Position numbers and translations under genes: made by a program. The notes below the pieces were generated by a model that was not told the origin of the DNA, searched no databases, and saw only the letters and a program-made list of their open reading frames with translations. From Halomarina oriensis (lineage in GTDB: Archaea; Halobacteriota; Halobacteria; Halobacteriales; Haloarculaceae), in assembly GCF_009791395.1 (NCBI RefSeq), contig NZ_WSZK01000006.1, forward strand, positions 96,160 through 160,159: a DNA stretch of 64,000 nucleotides, read 5' to 3'. Position 1 is the first letter of the stretch. The number at the start of each line of letters is the position of its first letter. This document shows, piece after piece, positions 27,185 through 34,723 of this stretch.

Positions 27185-28708
27185 TTACTCGAACCGGACC
27201 TCGATACCGTTCTCCGAGACGTGGAGGTAGGTGATGACGTCGTCGCCGGTGTACTGGATGTCGTCGCCGCTCGACTCGCCTTCGTTGACCGAGTTGCCGT
27301 TGTTGCCGTCGGCGGATTCGAGGTGGAACGTCGGCGCGAAGTGGTTGAGGTAGTGACGAACCAGCACGTCGACGGACTCGGTGCTGCCGGTCGAGTACGT
27401 CGTGCCGGTGTCGCCGTCGAAGTGGTCGAACGTCGTGCTGCCGGCCAGTGACCCACCGCCCTGTCCGGGGTTGTACGCCGCGAGCTTTCCGGAGATGGAC
27501 TGGTACTCCGCGGTGGGTGCGCCCGTCCCGACGAGGTCGACCTCTATCTTCGCGTATCCGTTCGCGTCGCAGGTGACCTCGTAGGCGTTCTCGGCGACCC
27601 ACCCCTGGTAGGTCGCACCGCCGTCGTCCGAGTAGTAGACCGTGAGGTCGGCGTGCTCGCCGGTGCCACACTTGCCGTTGCCCAGCCCGCCGAGATTCAT
27701 CTCGATGCGCCGGTCGCCGTTCTGGGCGGTCAGCGACCAGTCGAGACTGGCGAACTTGTTCGTGTGGTCGTCCTTCGGTCGCACCGTGAACGAGAGGCGT
27801 TCGAGGCCCTCGCCGCTCTGCATGCTGGGTTCGAGTCCACGGACCTCGAAGGGGTTGTTGTCGGTCGGAATCTCGAACCCGCCCTGTTTGCCGAGCGTGA
27901 TGAGTTCGGCGGTGACCGTCCGGTTGGCGTGGTCGACGTCGACGACGCTCCCCTCGGTCCGGGAGTCGAAGTACTCCGCCCACCCGCGGTAGTACTCGCT
28001 CTCGACGGTGACGATCATCTGTCCGTCGCTCGCGGGGTTGCTGTAGGTCGGCTTGCTACTGTCGTCTTCGTAGTGTGTGGAGGCGTTGGGGTACATGCCC
28101 TTCGTCTGCCCGCTCTTCGAGACGACCGCAGTGGGTGCTCCGGACGCGCTTTCGTCGCCGGACACCTGTACGACGGGGAGCGTGAGCGTCGACCCCTCGT
28201 AGTGGAACTCGGGCGGTGAGAGCATGCGCGTCGAGTCCCCCCGGTGTCGCCAGACGCCGCCGCCCTGGTAGGCGATTTCGGTGTCGCCGTTCTCGTAGAC
28301 GACCGCACCGAGCGTCCCCGAGTAGACGTCCTCGTCGTCGTCACCCGGTCCGTCGTCGACGCTGTTGCCGTCGGCGTCCGACCCCCCGTCGTGGTTGACG
28401 TGCGTGATGGTGATGGTACCCGCGTCGTCGACGACGCGGTAGGTCCCACTGGAGTGGCCGAACGAGAGCCGTGTCGACCGCTCCTCGCCGAGTGCGACCT
28501 GCGCCGCCCGGGAGTCGAACTGTGCCATCGACTGCTCGGCCCGGTCGAGCGTCGACTGGCGTTCGGTGCCGTCGAGTGCGACCGACCCCAACGCGACGAC
28601 GCTCGTCGTTCCGATGACGACGATCCCCAGGATGAGGACCACACCGACCGTCGACGACACGCCGCGACCACGACCGGTCCAGAAGGAAGACGCATATCGG
28701 ATAGACAT
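27185..28708 (-). CDS. Large pilin/archaellin-like surface protein with class III signal
   Basis: 507 residues. N-terminus MSIRYASSFWTGRGRGVSST, then a hydrophobic helix (VGVVLILGIVVIGTTSVVAL): the RGVSST boundary is a prepilin-peptidase site. The helical stalk AEQSMAQFDSRAAQVALGE is followed by a long acidic, Thr/Gly/Asp-rich beta domain with many NxS/T sequons and Cys pairs (NGKCGTGE, YEVTCDANGY). It is much larger than a typical major pilin of 130-200 residues and convergent with the pilus operon. It could be an adhesin or tip pilin. AT-rich promoter at 28727-28744. Confidence 0.8.
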   Translation of the reverse strand: MSIRYASSFWTGRGRGVSSTVGVVLILGIVVIGTTSVVALGSVALDGTERQSTLDRAEQSMAQFDSRAAQVALGEERSTRLSFGHSSGTYRVVDDAGTITITHVNHDGGSDADGNSVDDGPGDDDEDVYSGTLGAVVYENGDTEIAYQGGGVWRHRGDSTRMLSPPEFHYEGSTLTLPVVQVSGDESASGAPTAVVSKSGQTKGMYPNASTHYEDDSSKPTYSNPASDGQMIVTVESEYYRGWAEYFDSRTEGSVVDVDHANRTVTAELITLGKQGGFEIPTDNNPFEVRGLEPSMQSGEGLERLSFTVRPKDDHTNKFASLDWSLTAQNGDRRIEMNLGGLGNGKCGTGEHADLTVYYSDDGGATYQGWVAENAYEVTCDANGYAKIEVDLVGTGAPTAEYQSISGKLAAYNPGQGGGSLAGSTTFDHFDGDTGTTYSTGSTESVDVLVRHYLNHFAPTFHLESADGNNGNSVNEGESSGDDIQYTGDDVITYLHVSENGIEVRFE

Positions 28709-28726
28709 TGTATTGTTTCAGAGAAC

Positions 28727-28744
28727 TCTATAACAATAAATTAA
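28727..28744 (-). promoter_or_regulatory. Promoter of the large pilin-like gene
   Basis: On the minus strand the segment reads TTAATTTATTGTTATAGA; a TTTATTG core at 28734-28740 lies 26-32 bases before the ATG at 28708, giving a very short leader or none. Confidence 0.5.
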
Positions 28745-28884
28745 TCGGCCGCCGACCCCGGCCGAGACCGGCGGTCGGAGTCGGCCCCCGGAAGTATCAT
28801 CTGGGGTGAACTAAGGGGGTCTTAGGAATCAAGTCACGTCTCATGAAGGGGTTAAGTAGGTTTGACTTGCTACTGCATATCACG

Positions 28885-28980
28885 ATGCCGAAACAGACAC
28901 TCAAAGACGTCAGTCACACACCACCCAAGGGAGAGCGAGTCGACCGAGTCTGGGAGCGAGGCAACGAGCGAGAGGAGTAG
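28885..28980 (+). CDS. Possible 31-residue small protein
   Basis: Frame starting MPKQTLKDVSHTPPKGERVD and ending in an acidic/basic helix (RVWERGNEREE). A GTTAAGTA TATA-like element at 28851-28858 precedes the ATG by 27-34 bases, the usual spacing for leaderless haloarchaeal genes. Just upstream is a CTAAG/CTTAG inverted repeat (28811-28815 and 28821-28825). No family recognised. Treat as a candidate small open reading frame, not established. Confidence 0.35.
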   Translation: MPKQTLKDVSHTPPKGERVDRVWERGNEREE

Positions 28981-29112
28981 CGCCGCTACGAACGGTTTTC
29001 TCTCCCATCCGATCCGTGAGTCGTCGCGCTCGACAGCCGCGAGCGACGCGGACTCGACACGCTCGACGAGACGCCGCTCTGCGACAGGTTGATGCCCCGA
29101 GCGGCGAATCCT

Positions 29113-29285
29113 GATACTGCGACTCGCGGATAGCACTGACCGTTTTCGAGGAGTTCCTCCGGCACAGCCCCCGAGCCGTCACACCGGAGGAGCACGTGAC
29201 CCAACGAACCCAGACCCCGTACGCGGGCACCGACACTACGACCGTATCGCCGATCGACCACACGCTGCCGGAGCTTCGACGATGA
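29113..29285 (+). pseudogene. Coding-like segment before the DUF1328 gene, probably a remnant
   Basis: After a stop at 29112-29114 the frame is open with typical G/C-ended haloarchaeal codons (VFEEFLRHSPRAVTPEEH, then TQRTQTPYAGTDTTT) to a TGA at 29283-29285 that overlaps the next ATG (ATGA). No ATG is available; the only standard start is a GTG at 29196 (29 residues), which has GGAGG 6-10 bases upstream. It may be a short coupled leader gene or the tail of a decayed gene. Confidence 0.35.
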
Positions 29286-29491
29286 ACACTGCACTGCTCT
29301 CGGCGCTCGGGAGCGTCGTCGCCCAGCTCGGCGGCAGTGGCCAGTTCCTCTGGCTCGCCGTCGTCTTCTTCGTCGTCGCCATCGTCGCCGCGCTGCTCGG
29401 CTTCCGTGGTGCGGCCGGTATCTCCATGGGCGCGGCACGCCTGTTCGTCGTCGTGTTCCTCGTCCTCGCCGTCCTCGCGCTTCTGTTGTAG
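29282..29491 (+). CDS. DUF1328-type small membrane protein
   Basis: 69 residues. Two membrane helices joined by a short turn: FLWLAVVFFVVAIVAALLGF, then GAAGISMGAARLFVVVFLVL. The G-F-R-G-A-A-G-I-S element is the signature of the YtjA/DUF1328 family of small inner-membrane proteins, whose function is unknown. Its ATG overlaps the stop of the preceding short frame. Confidence 0.8.
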   Translation: MNTALLSALGSVVAQLGGSGQFLWLAVVFFVVAIVAALLGFRGAAGISMGAARLFVVVFLVLAVLALLL

Positions 29492-29582
29492 GGCGTACGG
29501 CGATCACGGAGGGTCCCGTTTCCGGACTCGTCCGACTACCTACTGAAGTTCTGGACTCGGTGTACTCCCGACACTCGCCGTG

Positions 29583-29934
29583 TGGACTCGCTGGGCCTCG
29601 CCGGGATTCGACCCACGGTCGCTCCCGTTCGCTCGTTACACTCGCTCACCTCCTGCTCTCTGCTCCGAGGTCCGTCTCGTGTGCGAATTCGTGTGGACTC
29701 GCCGGGAGTCCCGCGAGCCGCGCGGGACCTCCGGTCCCGCTGGAAACCGGGGGCTTCGCCGCCGGTGACGACCGGAGTGAACGAGTGGGACTCAGGCGAG
29801 CCCATCGACTGACGGAGCGTAGCGACGGAAGGAGATGGACTCGCCGGGATTTGAACCACGGTCGCTCTCGTTCACTCGCTACGCTCGCTCACCTCCCGCT
29901 CCCTGATTCAGATCCCGCCTCGTGCGCGGATTCG
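29583..29934 (-). repeat. Repeated 3'-end fragments of tRNA-Ala
   Basis: Copies of the 3' end of the tRNA-Ala gene at 30033-30104 appear downstream of it at 29836-29857 (22 of 22 bases identical), at 29694-29707 (14 bases) and at 29583-29612 (diverged). The blocks 29598-29692 and 29840-29934 also resemble each other over about 95 bases. No integrase or other mobile-element gene is present. They look like leftover attachment sites or tandem duplications next to a tRNA target. Confidence 0.55.
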
Positions 29935-29979
29935 CGGCGCTGACTCCTCGCTTCGCTCACGGCTTCGCCGTTCGCATTC

Positions 29980-29997
29980 GAGGTCGCAAGCGACCTC
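29980..29997 (-). terminator. Hairpin downstream of tRNA-Ala
   Basis: A perfect 8-bp stem (GAGGTCGC/GCGACCTC, 2-base spacer) lies 36-53 bases beyond the tRNA 3' end. It may act in termination or 3' processing, or may just be part of the repeat-rich spacer. Confidence 0.3.
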
Positions 29998-30032
29998 GCT
30001 TCGCTCGTCGTGTTGCGCCGCGAAAATTCGAG

Positions 30033-30104
30033 TGGACTCGCCGGGATTTGAACCCGGGGCCTCTCCCATGCCAAGGGAGTGATCTACCACTGATCTACGA
30101 GCCC
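30033..30104 (-). tRNA. tRNA-Ala (anticodon GGC)
   Basis: A 72-nt cloverleaf on the minus strand: acceptor GGGCTCG/CGAGTCC with the alanine-identity G3:U70 wobble pair, D stem GATC/GATC, anticodon stem CTCCC/GGGAG with loop TTGGCAT (anticodon GGC), T stem CCGGG/CCCGG with loop TTCAAAT, and discriminator A. No intron; CCA is not encoded. A TTAAGTAC TATA-like box lies 29-36 bases upstream. Confidence 0.96.
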
Positions 30105-30132
30105 GTGTTGCAAGTCAACCTTTCCGAGGACC

Positions 30133-30140
30133 GTACTTAA
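30133..30140 (-). promoter_or_regulatory. TATA-like box of tRNA-Ala
   Basis: Reads TTAAGTAC on the minus strand, 29-36 bases before the mature tRNA 5' end. Confidence 0.5.
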
Positions 30141-30364
30141 TCCCATCGAACCGAGCGGGTCCGTGGGTGACACCGACGCTCACGGCCACGGCGAGCATAG
30201 CAACCGTTTAGTGGTCGACACACCGAGTTGGCGACGGGAACAGCACAGCCGCATATCCGACATCGCCGCGAACGCCCGCGCTGGGTACTCTTTCGCGGCT
30301 TGGGAGTGTGGACGTGCACTGGGCCAGTTGGCCCGTAGCGGTTCGTGCAGTTCCAATTCAGCCT

Positions 30365-30829
30365 ATGGCACGAATGCACACCCGCCGTCGAGGGTCGTCC
30401 GGTTCGGACCGCCCCACGGCAGACGAACCACCGGAGTGGAGCGACGTAGACGCCGACGCCGTCGAAGCGCGCGTCGTCGAGTTGAAAGAACAGGGCCACG
30501 ACCCCAGTCGGATCGGCATGAAGCTGCGCGACGAGGGCGTCGAGGGCACGCCGGTCCCCAACGTGAAGCTGGCGACGGGCAAGAAGGTCACCGAGATTCT
30601 CGACGAGAACGACGCGAGCGAGGACCTGCCCGAGGACCTGCGCAACCTGTTCGAGCGGGCCATCCGCCTGCGCGAGCACATGGACGCCAACCCCGGCGAC
30701 GCGCAGAACAAGCGCGCACTCCAGAACACGGAGTCGAAGGTCCGCCGACTGGTGGACTACTACCGCGGCGACGTCCTCGCGGAGGACTTCAAGTACACGT
30801 ACGACGTCGCCAAGCGACTCCTCGAGTAA
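30365..30829 (+). CDS. rps15: 30S ribosomal protein S15
   Basis: 154 residues starting MARMHTRRRGSSGSDRPTAD, the archaeal S15/S13e type, with an N-terminal extension and the conserved ELKEQGHDPSRIGMKLRDEG helix followed by LRNLFERAIRLREHMDANPG and the KRALQNTESKVRRLVDYYRG rRNA-binding helix. An upstream in-frame ATG exists but adds non-conserved sequence. First gene of a cluster rps15-recJ-like-pcc1-rps3ae; the next gene begins 4 bases after its stop. Confidence 0.97.
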   Translation: MARMHTRRRGSSGSDRPTADEPPEWSDVDADAVEARVVELKEQGHDPSRIGMKLRDEGVEGTPVPNVKLATGKKVTEILDENDASEDLPEDLRNLFERAIRLREHMDANPGDAQNKRALQNTESKVRRLVDYYRGDVLAEDFKYTYDVAKRLLE

Positions 30830-30833
30830 TCGC

Positions 30834-31979
30834 ATGTCCGCCGCCGACCACCCCGAGCGTGCCCCGACCGCCAGTGACGTCGCCAGCCGGTGCCGTGACG
30901 CCGAGTTCGTCAGACTCGTCGCCACGCCCGACGGCGACGCGCTCGCGGCGACGGGCCTGCTCGCCACGGCGCTCGCCGAACGCGACGTCGCGTTCCAGAC
31001 GAGCGTCACGCGGTGGCCGACGGCGGACTCGGAGGCCGACCTGACCGTCACGCTCGGCGCACCCGGTGGCGACGTCGCCCTCACGGGCGCGTCGGTCGCA
31101 CCGGTCGTCTACGATGCGGCGACGGAACTCGACGCGGACCCGGACGCGACCCTCGCACTGGCGGGCGTCGTGGCGGCGGGCGAGGGGCCCGGCGACCACG
31201 CCGACCTGCTCGACCGCACGGGACTCGACCGGTCGCCCGGCGTCGCCGGCCCGACCGACGACGTGGCCGACACGCTGGCACACACGACGCTCGCGCACGC
31301 CTCGTTCTCGGGGAGTCCCGAGGACGCCGCACAGGCGCTCGCGGGGGTCGACCGCGAGGGGCGGACGCTCGCCTCCGCGCTCGCGCTCTCGGTGCTCGAA
31401 TCCGGGGGGCGACACGCCGCCGACGCCGTCGAACGGGTGCTCAACCCGTACACGCTCGACGGTACCGGACCGTTCACGACGCTCGCGGGCTACGCCGACG
31501 TCCTCGACGCGACCGCCCGGCAGCGGCCGGGGACGGGCGTCGCACTCGCGCTCGGCTACGGCGTCCACGACGCCGCCCTCGACGCGTGGCGACAGCACGC
31601 TCGCGCGGTCCACGGGACCGTCCGAGACGCGACCGTCGCCCGACACGACGGACTGGTGGTCGCGGGCGTCACGACCGACGACGGCACGGACGAGAGCGAG
31701 TCGCCGTCGACCGGACCCTGTCTGGGGGCGGTCGCCCGACTCGTCCGGGACTACCGGTCGCCGGAACCCGTCGTCCTCGCCCACCGTGGCGGGACGGCCG
31801 CCGTCGCCGCAGTCGACGAAGGCGTCGAGACGCTCGCCGCCGAGGCCGCGAACGCGGTCGGTGGCGAGGCACGGACGCGGCCCACGCACGGCGTGGGCAC
31901 GCCCGCGTGTGCGTACGTCCGCACGGACGAGTCCGAGATGGACGCCGTCGTCGCGGCGCTTCGGAGGGCGCTCCAATGA
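30834..31979 (+). CDS. RecJ-like DHH-superfamily protein, degenerate catalytic motifs
   Basis: 381 residues. By synteny (rps15 to pcc1) and overall pattern this is the haloarchaeal RecJ-like/DHHA1 protein: DALAATGLLATAL follows the DHH motif I position, and the C-terminal PVVLAHRGGTAAVAAVDEGV resembles DHHA1. The usual metal-binding DxD and DHH are not seen; motif I reads TPDGDALAATGLLATALAE, and no DHH triad appears later. This suggests a Cdc45/GAN-like role in replication or a structural role rather than nuclease activity. Overlaps pcc1 by four bases. Confidence 0.75.
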   Translation: MSAADHPERAPTASDVASRCRDAEFVRLVATPDGDALAATGLLATALAERDVAFQTSVTRWPTADSEADLTVTLGAPGGDVALTGASVAPVVYDAATELDADPDATLALAGVVAAGEGPGDHADLLDRTGLDRSPGVAGPTDDVADTLAHTTLAHASFSGSPEDAAQALAGVDREGRTLASALALSVLESGGRHAADAVERVLNPYTLDGTGPFTTLAGYADVLDATARQRPGTGVALALGYGVHDAALDAWRQHARAVHGTVRDATVARHDGLVVAGVTTDDGTDESESPSTGPCLGAVARLVRDYRSPEPVVLAHRGGTAAVAAVDEGVETLAAEAANAVGGEARTRPTHGVGTPACAYVRTDESEMDAVVAALRRALQ

Positions 31980-32215
31980 GCGACTCCGAGCGCACCGCGA
32001 CGGTTCGCGTCACGTTCGACGACGAGGAGACGGCCCGACAGGTCGCCGCCGCGCTCGCGCCCGACGACACCGCCGAGATGGACTCGCGTGTCGAGGGCCG
32101 GACGCTGGTGACGACCATCACCCGAGAGCGTACGGGAGGCCTCCGTACGACGGCAGACGACTACGTCAGCAACCTGCAGGTAGCACAGCAGTTGACCGAC
32201 ACCACACAACCATGA
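31976..32215 (+). CDS. pcc1: KEOPS complex subunit Pcc1
   Basis: 79 residues (MSDSERTATVRVTFDDEETA). A small beta-alpha-alpha-beta dimerising fold of the Pcc1 family: RVTFDDEETARQVAAALAPD, then TLVTTITRERTGGLRTTADD and a C-terminal NLQVAQQLT helix. KEOPS makes the t6A37 modification of ANN-decoding tRNAs. Its start overlaps the RecJ-like stop and its stop overlaps the S3Ae start by four bases each, a tightly coupled operon. Confidence 0.9.
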   Translation: MSDSERTATVRVTFDDEETARQVAAALAPDDTAEMDSRVEGRTLVTTITRERTGGLRTTADDYVSNLQVAQQLTDTTQP

Positions 32216-32847
32216 GCGAACGTTCAGTATCACGAAAGCGACAGGAGAAACGCTGGTACACCGTCCTCGCCCCGGAGCAGTTCGACCGGGCCGAACTCGG
32301 TGAGACCGTTGCCGACGAACCCGAGAAGGTCCACGGGCGAACCATCGAGACCACCCTCGGCGAACTCCAGGGTGACGCCAGCGAGAACAGCACGAAACTC
32401 ACCTTCCGAATCAACGACGTCGGGTCGGACTCGGCGTACACCGAGTTCGTCCAGCAGGAACTCACGCGGGACTACCTTCGCAGCCTCGTCCGCCGGGGCT
32501 CCTCGAAGGTCGCCGCCTACGTCACGGTCCTCACGACCGACGACTACCGGGTGCAGGTCCAGCCGGTCGCGTTCACGACCAAGAAGGCCGACCGCAGCCA
32601 GGAGCACGCCATCCGCAAGCTGATGATCGACCTCGTCAAGGAGGCCGCGACCGAGCGGACCTTCGAGGACCTGGTCGACAGCGTCACGGAGGGGCGGCTC
32701 TCCTCGGCCATCTACGGCGAGGCCAAGACCATCTACCCGCTGCGCCGTGTCGAGATCCAGAAGCTCCGTCTCGAAGCGCGACCCGAGGAGGTCGCCGAAG
32801 AGGAAGAGACGAGCGTCGACGTCGACGACGCCGACGTCGAGGTCTAA
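32212..32847 (+). CDS. rps3ae: 30S ribosomal protein S3Ae
   Basis: 211 residues starting MSERSVSRKRQEKRWYTVLA. The conserved KKRWYTVLAPEQFDRAELGE-type N-terminus, TTKKADRSQEHAIRKLMIDL and EIQKLRLEARPEE identify archaeal S3Ae (S1e). The protein is acidic at the C-terminus (EEEETSVDVDD). Last gene of the rps15 cluster. Confidence 0.96.
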   Translation: MSERSVSRKRQEKRWYTVLAPEQFDRAELGETVADEPEKVHGRTIETTLGELQGDASENSTKLTFRINDVGSDSAYTEFVQQELTRDYLRSLVRRGSSKVAAYVTVLTTDDYRVQVQPVAFTTKKADRSQEHAIRKLMIDLVKEAATERTFEDLVDSVTEGRLSSAIYGEAKTIYPLRRVEIQKLRLEARPEEVAEEEETSVDVDDADVEV

Positions 32848-32934
32848 GCGCCGCAGTTCACCTTCGACGATTTTCTCACGAGCGACGAGCGACAGCACCC
32901 CCTCGGCCTCGCCCGCCGTCGCCCGTCGCGTCGG

Positions 32935-33372
32935 CTACTTCTCGACGACGGTGACGGTGCCGACCATCCCCTGTGGCTCGTGGGGGATGCAGACGTAGCC
33001 GTAGGTGCCGGGCATCTCGAAGGTGTGCTCGAACGTCTCGCCGGGGGCGATGAGACCGCCCTCCGGCTGGCTCGGGTTCGCGTTCCACGCGTCGCGGGCG
33101 GCGTCCTCGTCCTCGAAGCCGCCGGAAGCGAAGTACGCCGCGCCCTCGGGAATCTCGCCTCCGTAGGCGGTGACGGTGTGCCCACGCGACCCGCTGTTGC
33201 CCCAGACGACCGTCTCGCCGACCCGGACCTCGACGGCCTCGGGGAGGTAGGAGTGGTGGCTCATCCCGACGTCGTAGTCGCTGGCGGGTTGGGGGAGGCT
33301 GGAGCCGATACAGCCCGCGAGGGCGGTGGTCGTGACGCCGGCGACCGTTGTGAGGAACGTGCGCCGCTTCAT
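32935..33372 (-). CDS. Halocyanin-like copper lipoprotein
   Basis: 145 residues. A signal peptide ends in the lipobox LAGC (Cys21) after MKRRTFLTTVAGVTTTA, so it is anchored by a lipid. The blue-copper domain shows ligands His (RGHTV) and Cys-His-Met in YVCIPHEPQGMVG. It is smaller and lacks the transmembrane tail of the halocyanin at 1918-2559. Expected role: outer-face electron carrier. Confidence 0.88.
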   Translation of the reverse strand: MKRRTFLTTVAGVTTTALAGCIGSSLPQPASDYDVGMSHHSYLPEAVEVRVGETVVWGNSGSRGHTVTAYGGEIPEGAAYFASGGFEDEDAARDAWNANPSQPEGGLIAPGETFEHTFEMPGTYGYVCIPHEPQGMVGTVTVVEK

Positions 33373-33462
33373 GTCTCGAAGTAGCCGAGGGCGACGTATA
33401 GCCTCCGTGGTTCGGCCATCGAACCGAAACGCCCTAACCCGCGCTGGTCCGAGAGGCGGAAC

Positions 33463-34209
33463 ATGCGCCCCCGGTTCGTCGGCCGCTTCGGTGTCGCCGA
33501 CGGGATGACGGTCTGCAACGCCGCGATAGGGTTCGCGGCGGCGGCTGCCGTCCTCGTCGACCCGGGGCTGGCCGCCCGCCTCGTCCTACTGGCCGCCGTC
33601 GCCGACGGGGCGGACGGCGTGCTGGCACGCAAGTACGGGGGCACACAGTTCGGCGAGTACCTCGACTCGCTCGCCGACGTCGCTTCCTTCTCGGTCGCAC
33701 CCGCGCTGTTCGTCTTCGGCGTCGCCTTCGAGGCGTGGGGCGAGACGACCGGAACGCTCGTCGCCGGTGGTGTCGCCGCGCTGTTCGTGGCGATGGGCGT
33801 CGTCAGACTCGGCCTCTACACCGTCCACGACCCGAAGAAGCCGGTCACCGTCGGCGTCCCCACGACGCTCGCCGCGACGGTGCTGGCGACGCTCTACCTC
33901 GCCGGCCTCACGAACCCGACCGCGCTCCTCGGTATCACCGCCGCGTTCGCGTACCTGATGGTCGTCACGGTGCCGTACCCGGACCTGCTCGTCCGCGACG
34001 CGCTCGCCATGGGGGCGGTCCAGGCGCTCGCGGTGTTCTTCCCGACGGCGTTCTCGCGGGCGTTCCCCCGACTCCTGCTTCTCGCCGCCCTCGCGTACCT
34101 CGTCCTCGCGCCTGACCTCTACTGGCGCGACGGCGACGAGGACACGACGGCCGGAGCGGAGTCCGCGAGGGAGGCGACGGACGGCGGACAGACCACCACT
34201 CGCCGGTGA
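33463..34209 (+). CDS. pssA: Archaetidylserine synthase (CDP-alcohol phosphatidyltransferase)
   Basis: 248 residues with about seven membrane helices. The catalytic CDP-alcohol motif is visible: Asp48, Asp51-Gly52, Ala55-Arg56, Gly64, Asp68 and Asp72 (in DGADGVLARKYGG and GEYLDSLAD). The N-terminal FVGRFGVADGMTVCNAAIGF matches the haloarchaeal enzymes associated with archaeosortase (ArtA) lipid attachment, where archaetidylserine feeds archaetidylethanolamine. Acidic C-terminal tail. Substrate is inferred from family, not shown. CCCTAACC at about 33432 may be the TATA region. Confidence 0.88.
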   Translation: MRPRFVGRFGVADGMTVCNAAIGFAAAAAVLVDPGLAARLVLLAAVADGADGVLARKYGGTQFGEYLDSLADVASFSVAPALFVFGVAFEAWGETTGTLVAGGVAALFVAMGVVRLGLYTVHDPKKPVTVGVPTTLAATVLATLYLAGLTNPTALLGITAAFAYLMVVTVPYPDLLVRDALAMGAVQALAVFFPTAFSRAFPRLLLLAALAYLVLAPDLYWRDGDEDTTAGAESAREATDGGQTTTRR

Positions 34210-34723
34210 ACGGACGCTCGGTCACGACGGCTCCGGTCGCCGCGCTCGGTCCGCCTCGGCCCGCGAGGACTCCCCGTCGACACGCTCTCATCCTCTGCCG
34301 GCAGCAGGGATATATACCCTGGTAATCTATACTAACTGATACGTGCCCTGGCCACCGAAAAGACAGCACGGAACGGCGCTAATCGTTCGACCGTCCGCTG
34401 TCTTGTCCGCGCCCCGACATGTCTCAACCCTTCACTGGGGCCGCTACGGCCGCCAGTGCACGTGTCACTCTTTACCGGCCGAAGAGCCGGTCCGGTGACG
34501 ACACGCGTCGTCGGCAGCGGGGACTCCGAGACGACGCTGAGCGACCGTCACCGACGACGCGTGCGGCGACAGGTGTAGCCACTGGCCGGACGTGGTCGGT
34601 AGGCTGGTCTCGCCGCCGTCGGCGCGGCGCTCGGACGAATCGCGTCCGCGGAAGCGACCGTGGTACTCGGAGCTCTCCCTCGTAATGGAAACGCCTTTGA
34701 GCGCGACTGCCGGAGTTCTAGCC
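34210..34723. other. Gene-poor region with hairpin repeat and TATA-like sequences
   Basis: About 510 bases without a convincing gene. It holds an AT-rich stretch at 34308-34342 (GGGATATATACCC, then GTAATCTATACTAACTG) that looks like a promoter but has no recognised gene directly downstream, and the second hairpin repeat (34419-34468). An unannotated short RNA beginning near 34345 would fit. Confidence 0.45.
34419..34468 (+). repeat. Dispersed hairpin repeat, copy 2
   Basis: Core at 34433-34458 (26 nt): outer stem CACTGG/CCAGTG, inner GGCCG/CGGCC, loop CTA. Upstream ATGTCTCAACCC (34419-34430) and downstream CACGTGTCAC (34459-34468) match copy 1 (1823-1870); two extra bases separate the lead from the stem. 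It follows a strong TATA-like region at 34308-34342 by about 80 bases. Confidence 0.6.

Noticed and set aside
29583..29857. tRNA-like sequences downstream of tRNA-Ala
   Set aside because: They contain only the 3' arm; no acceptor, D or anticodon stems can be formed, so they are fragments.
30789..31976. 395-codon minus-strand frame
   Set aside because: Antisense to the RecJ-like gene, whose synteny and overlaps with pcc1 support the plus strand.
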